From an uncultured Clostridia bacterium (lineage in GTDB: Bacteria; Bacillota_A; Clostridia; Oscillospirales; Oscillospiraceae): a stretch of DNA of 11,114 nucleotides. Shown here piece after piece: positions 1 through 8,147 of the stretch. Position 1 is the stretch's first letter. Each line of letters opens with the position of its first letter. A program made the translations under genes and the position numbers. The DNA lies in contig CAMVIC010000039.1 of the NCBI GenBank assembly GCA_947167435.1, positions 1 through 11,114 of the forward strand, in the 5' to 3' direction. Below the pieces are notes generated by a model, which saw nothing but the letters and a program-made list of their open reading frames with translations, made no database searches and was not told where the DNA came from.

Positions 1-3000
1 ATCCTGAAAAACGTGTTCCCCCAGCTTGGGGAATGGTGTGAGCGGCGGCACATTTTTCTGCGGGATATCGACCTGCGCTGGGGCGTCACGCCTCATGATT
101 CCCAGACCCAGAACACAATTTACAAATGTCTGACCGCCGTGGACAGCTGCCGCCCCTTTTTCCTTTGTTTTCTGGGGCAGCGCCGGGGCTGGGTGCCGGG
201 CCTTGAAAAAATCAACCGGCGCACCCGGGAAACCTTCCCGGAGATCGTGGAGATGGCGCGCAGCGAGAGCCATTCCGCCACGGAATACGAGATTGAGCAT
301 GCGCTGCTGCTGCCCCTGGCCTATTTTGAGGAAGGCGCCCTTCACCGCCGGGAGCCGGTGAAAAACGCCCTTTTCCTGCGCAGAAGGCCGGACTATCTGG
401 CAGCGCTGTCTGAGGCGCAGAGGAGGATCTTCCTGGACTGGAATCCGGAAAAATGCGCCACACCAGAGGGATATGCGGACTATCTGCGCTGCTGCCGGGA
501 GGCGAATGAGAAGACGCGGCGGCGCATCGCGGAAAAGAATCTGGTGCTGGACTACGACTGCCGCTGGGACAGAAGCATTCTCAGCCCGGAGCTTCTGAGC
601 GAAGAGCCCGCGGACGACCGGGCCCAGGGCCGCCTGACCGATTTTACAATCCGGGCGGGGGACCTGCCCGCCGATTTGCGCCGGGAACTGCTGGAAATCC
701 TCAGGCGGGAATTTCCCGCGGAGGTCCCCGCGGGAGAAACCTGGCCCCTGAAGGCCTATCTGCTGGCGGCCTATGTGCGGCAGTTCCTGCCATACGCTAA
801 GACGGAGAACGAAGCGGGCGACCGCTATGCCCGCGACAGGGAGCAGCAGCGCGTCTTCCTGAACACCTGTCTGCGGGACGCGATCCCCCGCAGCGATGCA
901 ATTGAGACCCTGAACGCCTACTGTGACGGCGGTTCCCGCTGCCCGCTGCTGGTCCTTGCCGCGTCCGGCATGGGGAAAACCACGCTCTCGGCGCAGTTCA
1001 TCCGGCAGCGGAAAGAGCCGCTGATCGCCCGCTTTCTGGGCATGTCGGAGCTCTCCGGCGCGCTTTTGCCGCTCTGGGAGAGCATCCTGGCCGAGGCCGG
1101 GCTGCCTGCCCCGCCGGACCTGGACACCCTCAGGGCCCGGCTGCCGGAATATCTCGCGGCCATGGCCCCGCGCACGCTGCTGCTGGACGGACTGGAGCAG
1201 CTCCCCGGCGGCCTGGAGCTGCCGGAGCTGTTCCCGACGCCTCTGCCGGAGGGGATCAAGGTGATTCTGACGGTGCGCAGCGACCTGGAGGGCGGGCAGC
1301 TGCAGCGCTTTCTGCAGTTCCACCCGGACTATCCCCATCCGGAGCTCCGTCCCTTTTCGCCGGAGCAGAAGCAGGCGTTGGTGGAGACGAACCTTCGCAA
1401 CAGCCTGAAGGAGCTGTCGCCGGAACTGATGGAGCGGGTCTGCACACTCGACGAAGCCGGCAACCCCCTGTATCTTTCCATTCTGCTCAGTGATATCCGA
1501 TCCTTCGGCTCCTCCTCCCGCCTGCAGAGGGAGATCGAGCGCCACGGCAGCACGCCGCTGTCCGCCTTTGATGCCTTTTTGGAGCGCATGGAAAACGACC
1601 GCCTGTTCGATATGCTGCCTCCCGCCCGCTGTGTGCCGCTGGTGTTCGGCCTGCTGGCCGCAGCGCGGGACGGCCTGCGCTATGAGGAACTGACGGATTG
1701 CCTGGCCGAGGCTTTCCCGGGAGAAAGCCGGGAGCGCTGCGCGGGCAGTCTCCAGGTCTGTCTGCGGCAGGTGCGGGGCTTCCTGCGCCGCTGTGACGGC
1801 AGGACGGATTTCCGCCATCAGGCCTTCCGCACGGCGGCGAAGGCGCGCTATGCCGCCCGGGAGGGGGAGCTTCACGCCATGCTCGCCCGGCTGTTCCGGG
1901 CGGAGTGTGACCCGGAGGGGGACGGGAGCTTCCCGGTCCGCGACACAAGGGCGCTGCGGGAATACGCCTGGCAGCTCTCCTTTGTGTCCGAGGCGGATTA
2001 CGTCCGCCTGTATGGGGACGTGTGCTGGCTGAACGCCCGCTGCGAGGGCAGCGCGGTGCGGGATCTGATCCGGGAGTACGACGATCCCAGGCTGAAAGCG
2101 CAGAAACCGGTGCGGGACCTGCTGATTCGCTATCGGGACGGACTGGAGAGCAATCCGAATCTCCTGCCCGCTCTCCTGTGGGCCTTCGGCGGGGAAGAGA
2201 GCCGGGAAACCGCGGGCTTTGACCGGCTCCGCTGCGCCTGGCTGCGGACGGAGGGACTCGCCTCCCAATCCGCCGAAACGCTGCCGCCGGAAGAAAACGC
2301 CCGGCTGCAGATTCTGGGGGACACCCGGTATCACGCGGCGGCTTTCTCCCTCGCCGGGAAAACGCCCTATGCCTTCGCCTTCACCGGGCAGGGGCAGATC
2401 ACCGCCTATGACCTGCGAAACGGACTCCCGCTGGAAAACCCGCTTTTCACGGCGAAGGCGATGCCCCTTGGCCTCTGCGCCTCGGACCGCGTGCTGGCCG
2501 CCGCTTTTGAAAACGAGAAGATTGAGCTCTACGCCTGGGAGACGGACGGCACGGTCCTGCACAGCAGGCCACTGACCAGTCTTGAATACTTTCCGCCGCT
2601 TTACAGCGGCGCGGCACTGTGCTTCGATCAAAAGGGCCGCCTGTGGTTCCAGCCCTTGGAGGAGGCGCTGGTGTCCTATGATCCGGAGACGAAGGACCTG
2701 GCGGGCTATTCTCTCCCCGGCGCGGAGGAGATTTCCGCTCTCGCCTCTGTGGGAGAACGCATCTACGCCACAGCCTGCTCCGGACGGAACACCCTGCTTT
2801 TCTGTCTGGACGCCTCCGGCCCGGTCCGGATGCGGGATCTGGGCGAAGGCGACAGCCGCGTTCTCTGTGCGGACGAGCGGGGCTGCCTGGTCGGCTGCGC
2901 CGCTGCGGGCGGGGCCTATCCGCTGCTGCTGGTGAACGACAGACTGGAGACGCTGCGACAGTGCAGCCTGGAATCACCGGTCACGGCGGCCCTGCCCCTG

Positions 3001-3801
3001 GAGGCGGCCTGGCTGCTGCTGCCGGCCAAACAGACCCTCGGCCGGCTCTGGCGCTGGGACGGGGAGCGCCTCGATTCCATCGAACAGCAGCTCCTGTACC
3101 AGGATCAGGCGCAGCTGGGCCGCCTGCAGGACGGCAGCTTTGCCCTGCTCAGCGCCGGGGCGATCACCCGCTTTGCCTTCACGGTTGCGGCCCCGCAGGG
3201 AGAAGTATCGAACCCCACCGGGACGGCGCCTGCCCGGGAGGAGCTGCCGGATCTGAAAAGCTATGAGCTGCAGAACACGAAGGTTTATGCCAGCGGAGAC
3301 TATGTCTGCGTGACGGGCGTTTCCGTGAGCATGAAATCCGTGCGGGACGAGCAGGCGGCGGGAGCAGTGTTCCTGAAAAAAGTGCCGGGCCGCTGGCACG
3401 TCCTGGGTGCGCAGACCTGGCCCCGCTCCCATGAGCTTATCCGCACCGTCTGCATCGACCCGGAGAGCGGCCGCTTTACCCTGCTGTTTCGCTCAGACAG
3501 CAGCATCCACTTTGTCAAGGCGATACAGGGCACGGCGGAAGAACTCTGTGCCCGTCAGCGCCTTGCGCAGGAGCTGCGGCTGCCCCAGAACAAAGAAAAC
3601 TGCGGCTGCTTTCTGGGCGGGCGGCTGTTTTTCAGCGCGGGCGAGCTGCTGCAGGTCTACGACGGGCGGACGCTCCGCTATGAGACGGCGCTGCTGCTGC
3701 CCGCGCCGGTCACGGCGATCACGCCCGACGGAGCACGGGTGCTCATACAGTACGGCGGACAGACGGTAAGCGCGGAGATTCCGAAAGGAGCGATGGGATG
3801 A
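1..3801 (+). CDS. STAND/NACHT NTPase with DUF4062-like N-terminus and divergent beta-propeller (5' partial)
   Basis: The frame is open from base 1, so the true start is upstream; the GTG at 13 is internal. Codons are numbered from base 1 (1266 residues in the window). Codons 1-70 match the DUF4062 pattern (basic stretch, RDIDLRWGVT, then a conserved FFLCFLGQRRGWVP strand), so probably only about 20-30 residues are missing. A P-loop ASGMGKTT lies at codons 321-328, a Walker B strand LLLDGLEQ at 393-400 and a sensor-like ILTVRSD near 422-428: the core of a NACHT/STAND ATPase. Codons about 537-617 resemble the winged helix following such cores. From about 767 to the end there are repeated beta-strand blocks like a degenerate WD40/quinoprotein propeller. 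Known STAND proteins couple ligand sensing by a C-terminal repeat domain to NTP-driven oligomerisation and effector activation. The ligand and the activity of the N-terminus cannot be read here. It overlaps the next gene by 4 bases. Confidence 0.9.
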   Translation: MLKNVFPQLGEWCERRHIFLRDIDLRWGVTPHDSQTQNTIYKCLTAVDSCRPFFLCFLGQRRGWVPGLEKINRRTRETFPEIVEMARSESHSATEYEIEHALLLPLAYFEEGALHRREPVKNALFLRRRPDYLAALSEAQRRIFLDWNPEKCATPEGYADYLRCCREANEKTRRRIAEKNLVLDYDCRWDRSILSPELLSEEPADDRAQGRLTDFTIRAGDLPADLRRELLEILRREFPAEVPAGETWPLKAYLLAAYVRQFLPYAKTENEAGDRYARDREQQRVFLNTCLRDAIPRSDAIETLNAYCDGGSRCPLLVLAASGMGKTTLSAQFIRQRKEPLIARFLGMSELSGALLPLWESILAEAGLPAPPDLDTLRARLPEYLAAMAPRTLLLDGLEQLPGGLELPELFPTPLPEGIKVILTVRSDLEGGQLQRFLQFHPDYPHPELRPFSPEQKQALVETNLRNSLKELSPELMERVCTLDEAGNPLYLSILLSDIRSFGSSSRLQREIERHGSTPLSAFDAFLERMENDRLFDMLPPARCVPLVFGLLAAARDGLRYEELTDCLAEAFPGESRERCAGSLQVCLRQVRGFLRRCDGRTDFRHQAFRTAAKARYAAREGELHAMLARLFRAECDPEGDGSFPVRDTRALREYAWQLSFVSEADYVRLYGDVCWLNARCEGSAVRDLIREYDDPRLKAQKPVRDLLIRYRDGLESNPNLLPALLWAFGGEESRETAGFDRLRCAWLRTEGLASQSAETLPPEENARLQILGDTRYHAAAFSLAGKTPYAFAFTGQGQITAYDLRNGLPLENPLFTAKAMPLGLCASDRVLAAAFENEKIELYAWETDGTVLHSRPLTSLEYFPPLYSGAALCFDQKGRLWFQPLEEALVSYDPETKDLAGYSLPGAEEISALASVGERIYATACSGRNTLLFCLDASGPVRMRDLGEGDSRVLCADERGCLVGCAAAGGAYPLLLVNDRLETLRQCSLESPVTAALPLEAAWLLLPAKQTLGRLWRWDGERLDSIEQQLLYQDQAQLGRLQDGSFALLSAGAITRFAFTVAAPQGEVSNPTGTAPAREELPDLKSYELQNTKVYASGDYVCVTGVSVSMKSVRDEQAAGAVFLKKVPGRWHVLGAQTWPRSHELIRTVCIDPESGRFTLLFRSDSSIHFVKAIQGTAEELCARQRLAQELRLPQNKENCGCFLGGRLFFSAGELLQVYDGRTLRYETALLLPAPVTAITPDGARVLIQYGGQTVSAEIPKGAMG

Positions 3802-4883
3802 AAGACTATATCAACGATACCTTTATCCGGCTGACACAGGAGGGACGAATCAAAGACGCCGTGGCGTTCTGTGAGCGCGTGGCGGCGGAAGCGCCCTGCG
3901 TGGAGTTTCGGTGCATGGCGCTGAAGAATCTGGCGGAGTGCCATTTCTTCATGACCGGCGACGGGGAGGCCTGCCGGGAAGCCAATCTCCGGGGTCTCAG
4001 GCTCATGGAGGAGCACCCGGAGATTCTGGAGGGCACGGAGCATATACCGCGGGAAGTCACCCGGCGCATGTACTCGGACTTCTGCGAGCAGTTCCGCTCG
4101 GTTGCCGTCAGCTTTGAAGAATATGAGGAGCACTGCGAAAAGCCCCTGCGGGTGCGGGCGCGCAACGCAGCGGAGGAGCGCGGTCTGAAGGCCGTGGAGG
4201 AACTCAAGAGCAAAAACGCGGGTTGGGTTGAAAACATGTTCCTTTTGCTGGAGCAGTACTTTCCCCAGGCCCAGACCATGACCGGCAACGCCGCCGCGGC
4301 CCAGGGATCCTGCCTGGCGCAGCTGATCCTCCTCAACCGCCGGAAGCTGCGCACAAAGCCTCTGGACGTGAACTTCGCCCTGCAGCAGTACATGAACTGC
4401 ACGGTGGCGAACGTGGAAAAGCTGATCCAGACCTGCGGAACGAATCAATTTCCGCCCGACGGCGAGCAGCTTCTCTTCCTGTTCGACCGGGCATCTTCGA
4501 TCATCGAGAGCTTCCGCGGCGACCGGCAGGCCGACCAGCCCACGGTGGAAAAATGTCTGGAAATGCTTGCCGGCGCCCGGGCGCATGTGGAGGAGCTCTG
4601 CGAGCGCCCGGCAGTACACACCGAGCTCTGGCGTGCCGAGGGCCGGGCGGATTATCTGACCATGGATAAGCTCAGTCGGGATTTCGGCGAAGAGATGGAG
4701 GCCCTGGAGAATGTCCGTCTGAAAGAGGTGGACGTGGGGCAGAGCGGCCTGACCGGCGGCCCTGTGGACCCGGGCACGGACAGGAAGCTGGGGAAATTCT
4801 TCCGCCGGCTGCTGTTTGTGCTCATCGTGTTTGCCATCGCCTGGGTGATCTGGAAGCTGAACGTGTTCAGCATGACGCGCTGA
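3798..4883 (+). CDS. TPR-like helical protein with C-terminal membrane anchor
   Basis: 361 residues. The ATG overlaps the stop of the NTPase gene (ATGA) and has an AAAGGAG SD 7 bases upstream, so the two proteins are probably made in a coupled ratio. Residues about 5-75 look like tetratricopeptide-type helix pairs (LTQEGRIKDAVAFCERVAAE, then MALKNLAECHFF). The rest to about 315 is predicted alpha-helical and I do not recognise it. Residues about 338-352 (LLFVLIVFAIAWVIW) form one hydrophobic segment flanked by basic residues (RR before, K after) and followed by only nine residues. With no signal peptide, this predicts a tail-anchored, N-in topology with the helical body in the cytoplasm. Inference: it could tether or recruit the adjacent NTPase to the membrane. 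The specific function is unknown. Confidence 0.85.
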   Translation: MKDYINDTFIRLTQEGRIKDAVAFCERVAAEAPCVEFRCMALKNLAECHFFMTGDGEACREANLRGLRLMEEHPEILEGTEHIPREVTRRMYSDFCEQFRSVAVSFEEYEEHCEKPLRVRARNAAEERGLKAVEELKSKNAGWVENMFLLLEQYFPQAQTMTGNAAAAQGSCLAQLILLNRRKLRTKPLDVNFALQQYMNCTVANVEKLIQTCGTNQFPPDGEQLLFLFDRASSIIESFRGDRQADQPTVEKCLEMLAGARAHVEELCERPAVHTELWRAEGRADYLTMDKLSRDFGEEMEALENVRLKEVDVGQSGLTGGPVDPGTDRKLGKFFRRLLFVLIVFAIAWVIWKLNVFSMTR

Positions 4884-4898
4884 GGAAGGGAGAGAAAT

Positions 4899-5312
4899 AT
4901 GGGACTCTTTGACAAAAAAGCGGAAGCCTGCATTGCCTTCGTGGGCAAATACGGGGAGGAGGGGGCGGCCATCACCCGCTCGCGGGAGCGGGAACAGGCG
5001 AGAGCCTGCCGGGGAAATCTGAATCTGATCACGGCCATGAAATGCGGCAATCTGCCGGTACTGCCCTGCTTTTTCAGCGACTGGAGCGATCAGGCATATG
5101 ACTCCGGCACACTGTATGCCGTCCAGTCACGAGGCTTTGCCGGAACCCTCTCCGGCGAGCGGGCACAGCTGCGAGATGCGCTTTGCGGCTTTCTGGCGGA
5201 AAACTATGGGGTCACGAAGCCGGAACCGCATCCGGACTGCATCCTCGACAACGGCGGCGTGTTCTACATCCTGTGCCGCGTGACGGCAAGCAAGCAGACG
5301 CTGGGATTGTGA
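4899..5312 (+). CDS. Small protein of unknown function, MGLF-type, paralogue of the gene at 8148
   Basis: 137 residues, ATG preceded by an AAGGGAG SD with 6-base spacing, 15 bases after the anchored protein. It opens with MGLFDKK followed by CIAFVGKY. It aligns along its whole length with the product of 8148-8564: both share MGLFxKK, IAFVGKY, an FFxxWxDxxYxxxTL segment around residues 58-72, GFxxxxSGE, YxVxK, an HP pair near residue 110, and a C-terminal FxILCxV strand. Spaced hydrophobic strands and helices suggest a compact alpha/beta cytosolic domain. There is no signal peptide, no transmembrane segment and no catalytic motif I recognise. The paralogy points to a duplicated subunit or adaptor that diverged; the role is unknown. 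Confidence 0.85.
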   Translation: MGLFDKKAEACIAFVGKYGEEGAAITRSREREQARACRGNLNLITAMKCGNLPVLPCFFSDWSDQAYDSGTLYAVQSRGFAGTLSGERAQLRDALCGFLAENYGVTKPEPHPDCILDNGGVFYILCRVTASKQTLGL

Positions 5313-5349
5313 CCAGCTGACCGAACCGAAAACAAAGGGAGGACGCTTT

Positions 5350-7383
5350 ATGACCTTTGAGACATTCCGAAACAAGCAGACAGACTACTTCAACCAGATG
5401 GTGCAGACCCATGATCGGATCTTCGAGGTCGCGTTTGACGGAGACGCGCTGTGGGAAAACTATCAGGCCGGCTTTTCGGAGAGCGACAACCCGATTTTCC
5501 GTGTGCGCAGGGCCCACGATTGCTCCGCCTGCCGGCACTTCATCCGGAACATCGGCGGTGCGATCTTTATCGACGAAGATCTGTCCGTCCATACCATGTG
5601 GGAGTTTGAAAAAAGCGACGCGGTCTACGGCTCCGTTGCAGAGAAAATGGACGCCTGTATCCGCAGCCTGCCCCTTCGGGGAATTTATCTGAGTCAGACC
5701 CACTGCGTCGGCGTGGAGTCCAACATGGACAGGCTGCTGGATATCCGGTGGAATCACTTGTGTGTGGAGGTCCCGGATGCTTTCGTTGTCCGGCGCGGGG
5801 ATTCCATGGAGGGATTGAAAGCCCGGTACCGGGATACTGCCGCGGTCTTCCGCCGCTCCCTGGAGGAGATCGACATGGAAGCCGTCGACACGATCCTGGA
5901 GCTGATCGCCAGCAACACGCTCTACCGGGGCGCGGAGTGGAAGGAGGCTCTTCTGCGCTTCAGGGACTGTAAAAGAGACTTTGAGGCGCTGCCCGAGGAG
6001 AAGCGGGCCCTCTATGCCTGGCTCATGGCCGGCCGTGTGGGCAATGTGATCGGGCGTATCCGCAACCATTCCATCGGCACACTGCTGACAAACGTCACGG
6101 AGGGGATGGAGCTGGATGCTGCGGTGCGCGCCTATGAGAGCATCGTGGCTCCGGCCAACTACATGCGGCCCAAGACGATCTTCACCAAAAAGATGGTGGA
6201 GCAGGCGCAGAAAACGATCACGGAGCTGGGCTATCTGGATTCCCTGCCCCGCCGCTATGCCACGCTCGACGATATCCGGGTGAACAATATCCTGTTCTCC
6301 AACAAGGACGCGGCCAGGCGCATCGGCGGAGGCGTATTTGAGGAGATGCTGGCAGACGCGCGGCCCTCTCCCAAAAAGCTGGAGCGCAGCGAGGAACTTC
6401 CGGCGGAGAAGTTCCTCCGGGACGTGCTCCCGACCGCGCGCGAGCTGGAGGCCTATGTGGAGAACCGGCACGCGCCGAACTTCATGTCTGTGATCGCCCC
6501 GGTCAACGCGGAGGCGCCGACCCTGTTCAAGTGGAACAACGCCTTCTCCTGGGCCTATGCCGGGAACATCACGGACAGCGACGTGAAGCAGAACGTGAAG
6601 AATGCCGGCGGAAGGGTGGATGGCGTCCTCCGCTTCAGCATCCAGTGGAACGACCTTGGCACCTGGGATAAAAACGATCTGGACGCCCACTGCGTCGAGC
6701 CGAACGGCACCGAGATCTATTTCCGGCAAAAGATGGCGGGAGACGGCGGGAATCTGGACGTGGACATCATCAACCCGGAGAAAGATCGGCCTGCCGTCGA
6801 AAACATCACCTGGCCGAACAAGAGCCGGATGCAGGCCGGCACCTATCTGTTCTTCGTGCACCAGTACAGCAACCGGGGCGGCCGCGAAGGCTTCCGGGCG
6901 GAGATCGAATTCGACGGACAGATCTTCAGGTTCGACTATCCCAAAGAACTGAAGCAGAACGAGAATGTCAATGTTGCGCAGGTCACCCTGGACAGCAGCG
7001 GGAATTTCTCCATCAAGACCTTCCTCCCGGCAGGCTGCAGCAGCAGAGAGATCTGGGGCGTCAAGACGATGGACTTCGTCCCCGTCAGCGTGGTGATGTA
7101 TTCCCCGAACTACTGGGATGAACAGGAGGGCGTCGGACATCGGCATGTCTTTTTCATCCTGAAAGGCTGCGCCAACCCCGAGGAGCCCAACGGCTTCTAT
7201 AACGAGTTTTTAAAACCGGAGCTCCTGGAGCACAAACGGGTGCTGGAGGCCCTCGGCGGAAAAATGAAGGTCCGGTATGTGGAAGACCAGCTCTCCGGCA
7301 TCGGCTTCAGCACCACCAAACGAAACGATCTGCTCGTGAAGGTCAAAGGTGCCGCCGAGCGTATCATAAAAATCAAATTCTGA
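5350..7383 (+). CDS. Large phage-associated-type protein with YfaP/DUF2135-like beta-sandwich
   Basis: 677 residues. An AGGGAGG SD lies 7 bases before the ATG. Near the N-terminus HDCSACRHF (H56, C58, C61, H63) could bind a metal ion. A helical middle follows, with the phrase RIRNHSIGTLL near 236 and a segment with APANYMRPKTIFTKKM. Residues about 420-535 form a beta-rich domain with WNDLGTWDKNDLDAHCVEPN, GGNLDVDIINP and GTYLFFVHQYS, which resembles YfaP/DUF2135-type beta-sandwiches. A conserved-looking C-terminus follows (VMYSPNYWDEQ, then GIGFSTTKRNDLL). From memory, close relatives of this full-length family occur in Firmicutes and phage genomes as uncharacterised proteins, next to a relative of the following gene. 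No enzymatic function is known to me. It is cytosolic by sequence, with no signal peptide or membrane segment. Its intactness and placement in the operon argue for use by the host system rather than a prophage remnant. Confidence 0.9.
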   Translation: MTFETFRNKQTDYFNQMVQTHDRIFEVAFDGDALWENYQAGFSESDNPIFRVRRAHDCSACRHFIRNIGGAIFIDEDLSVHTMWEFEKSDAVYGSVAEKMDACIRSLPLRGIYLSQTHCVGVESNMDRLLDIRWNHLCVEVPDAFVVRRGDSMEGLKARYRDTAAVFRRSLEEIDMEAVDTILELIASNTLYRGAEWKEALLRFRDCKRDFEALPEEKRALYAWLMAGRVGNVIGRIRNHSIGTLLTNVTEGMELDAAVRAYESIVAPANYMRPKTIFTKKMVEQAQKTITELGYLDSLPRRYATLDDIRVNNILFSNKDAARRIGGGVFEEMLADARPSPKKLERSEELPAEKFLRDVLPTARELEAYVENRHAPNFMSVIAPVNAEAPTLFKWNNAFSWAYAGNITDSDVKQNVKNAGGRVDGVLRFSIQWNDLGTWDKNDLDAHCVEPNGTEIYFRQKMAGDGGNLDVDIINPEKDRPAVENITWPNKSRMQAGTYLFFVHQYSNRGGREGFRAEIEFDGQIFRFDYPKELKQNENVNVAQVTLDSSGNFSIKTFLPAGCSSREIWGVKTMDFVPVSVVMYSPNYWDEQEGVGHRHVFFILKGCANPEEPNGFYNEFLKPELLEHKRVLEALGGKMKVRYVEDQLSGIGFSTTKRNDLLVKVKGAAERIIKIKF

Positions 7384-7398
7384 CAGGAGGACAAAATC

Positions 7399-7776
7399 AT
7401 GGCAAACGAGCTGTTTGAAATCGCCGCCCGCAAAAAGTACCGCTTTCCCTTCAACGGCCAGATCTCCGCAGAGGACCTGTGGGATCTCAGCCCGGCCCAG
7501 CTTGACCGGGTGTTCAAGATTCTGAAAAAGGATCAGAAGACCGGCGAGGAGGAGTCGCTGATGAACACCAGAACCTCGGAGGATACCACGCTCGACAACA
7601 AGATCGCGCTGGTCAAGTATATCTTCGAGACCAAACAGGCAGAGAAGCTGGCCGCCGAGCGGAAGGCCGAGGAGAACGCGAAAAAAGCCCGCATCCGGGA
7701 AATCATCGCCGACAAGAAGGAAGAAGCACTCAAGGGCATGTCCATTGAGGAGCTGGAGAAGCTGCTGGATACCTGA
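7399..7776 (+). CDS. Small coiled-coil protein of a phage-associated family
   Basis: 125 residues, with a perfect AGGAGG SD 8 bases before the ATG and only 15 bases after the previous stop. The N-terminal third (NELFEIAARKKYRFPFNGQI, then EDLWDLSPAQLD) matches the style of short proteins I recall from Firmicutes phages and prophages, where they are annotated hypothetical. Residues about 50-110 are highly charged, with lysine/glutamate/alanine heptads (AEKLAAERKAEENAKKAR), typical of a coiled coil. The end (MSIEELEKLL) is a short amphipathic helix. This suggests an oligomerising adaptor, probably working with the 677-aa product directly upstream. The function is unknown; family membership is recalled, not searched. 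Confidence 0.87.
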   Translation: MANELFEIAARKKYRFPFNGQISAEDLWDLSPAQLDRVFKILKKDQKTGEEESLMNTRTSEDTTLDNKIALVKYIFETKQAEKLAAERKAEENAKKARIREIIADKKEEALKGMSIEELEKLLDT

Positions 7777-7784
7777 CGCACAGC

Positions 7785-7790
7785 AGGAGG
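7785..7790 (+). promoter_or_regulatory. Ribosome binding site fixing a GTG start
   Basis: A consensus AGGAGG lies 7 bases upstream of the GTG at 7798. No ATG in the same frame has a comparable site, and starting at this GTG gives a protein that begins MGLFEK like two of its neighbours. This decides the start of the 115-aa gene. Confidence 0.8.
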
Positions 7791-7797
7791 GCATACT

Positions 7798-8145
7798 GTG
7801 GGATTGTTTGAAAAAACCTTCGACTGGAGAGAAAACCTGTCCGAGCAGGAGGTCAGCGAGGCGATCGCAACCGCGGAGGAGATGGTCCATCGCGACCGCT
7901 TCGCCATCGGCTTTCAGCCGGATGCGGTAAAGAAAGGCATCCGGGAGAGAAAAACGGCGCTCAAGCTTTTGAAGACAAAGAAAAAGCTTACGATCAGCGA
8001 AGTGGACCTGGTTTATAATTGCCTGCGGAAAGAAGCCGCAGCCCGGCAGTCTATGGGGCAGAGCAGGGCGGAACTGAGCGCGCTGAACGAGTTGATCTCT
8101 GCCCTGTACAAATGCCTTTGGGAAAATCGCAGCGGGGGTGCTTGA
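7798..8145 (+). CDS. Small helical protein of unknown function, MGLF-type N-terminus
   Basis: 115 residues from a GTG start backed by a consensus SD. It begins MGLFEKTFDW, echoing MGLFDKK and MGLFGKK of the paralogous proteins on either side of this block, but the rest does not align with them. The body is predicted almost fully alpha-helical: an acidic helix around residues 15-30 (EQEVSEAIATAEEMVHRDR), a very basic stretch at 45-63 (KKGIRERKTALKLLKTKKK) and a C-terminal helix from about 88 to 108. The basic patch could contact nucleic acid, phospholipid or an acidic partner, but nothing in the sequence chooses between these. It ends 2 bases before the next start. No family recognised. Confidence 0.82.
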   Translation: MGLFEKTFDWRENLSEQEVSEAIATAEEMVHRDRFAIGFQPDAVKKGIRERKTALKLLKTKKKLTISEVDLVYNCLRKEAAARQSMGQSRAELSALNELISALYKCLWENRSGGA

Positions 8146-8147
8146 TC

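Noticed and set aside
2447..2977. Long antisense and +1/+2 frames inside the NTPase gene
   Set aside because: They are very rich in Arg, Pro, Ser and Gly with no conserved motif, typical of off-frame translation of GC-rich coding sequence.
3678..4619. A 313-codon open frame on the - strand across the NTPase/TPR-like junction
   Set aside because: It spans two well-supported + strand genes, has no recognisable domain and shows the His/Leu/Arg-rich composition of an antisense artefact.
5313..5349. A 37-base gap considered as a promoter or terminator site
   Set aside because: There is no hairpin with a T-run and no clear -35/-10 pair; the gap mainly contains the SD of the next gene.
5212..7146. 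A 644-codon open frame on the - strand opposite the 677-aa gene
   Set aside because: It is a shadow of high GC at third positions of the + strand gene. The + frame has a strong SD, recognisable domains and operon spacing, while the antisense product has no domain and no plausible start context.
8019..8147. Upstream in-frame extension of the second MGLF-type paralogue
   Set aside because: It would overlap the preceding gene heavily, and the extra residues have no counterpart in the paralogue at 4899.
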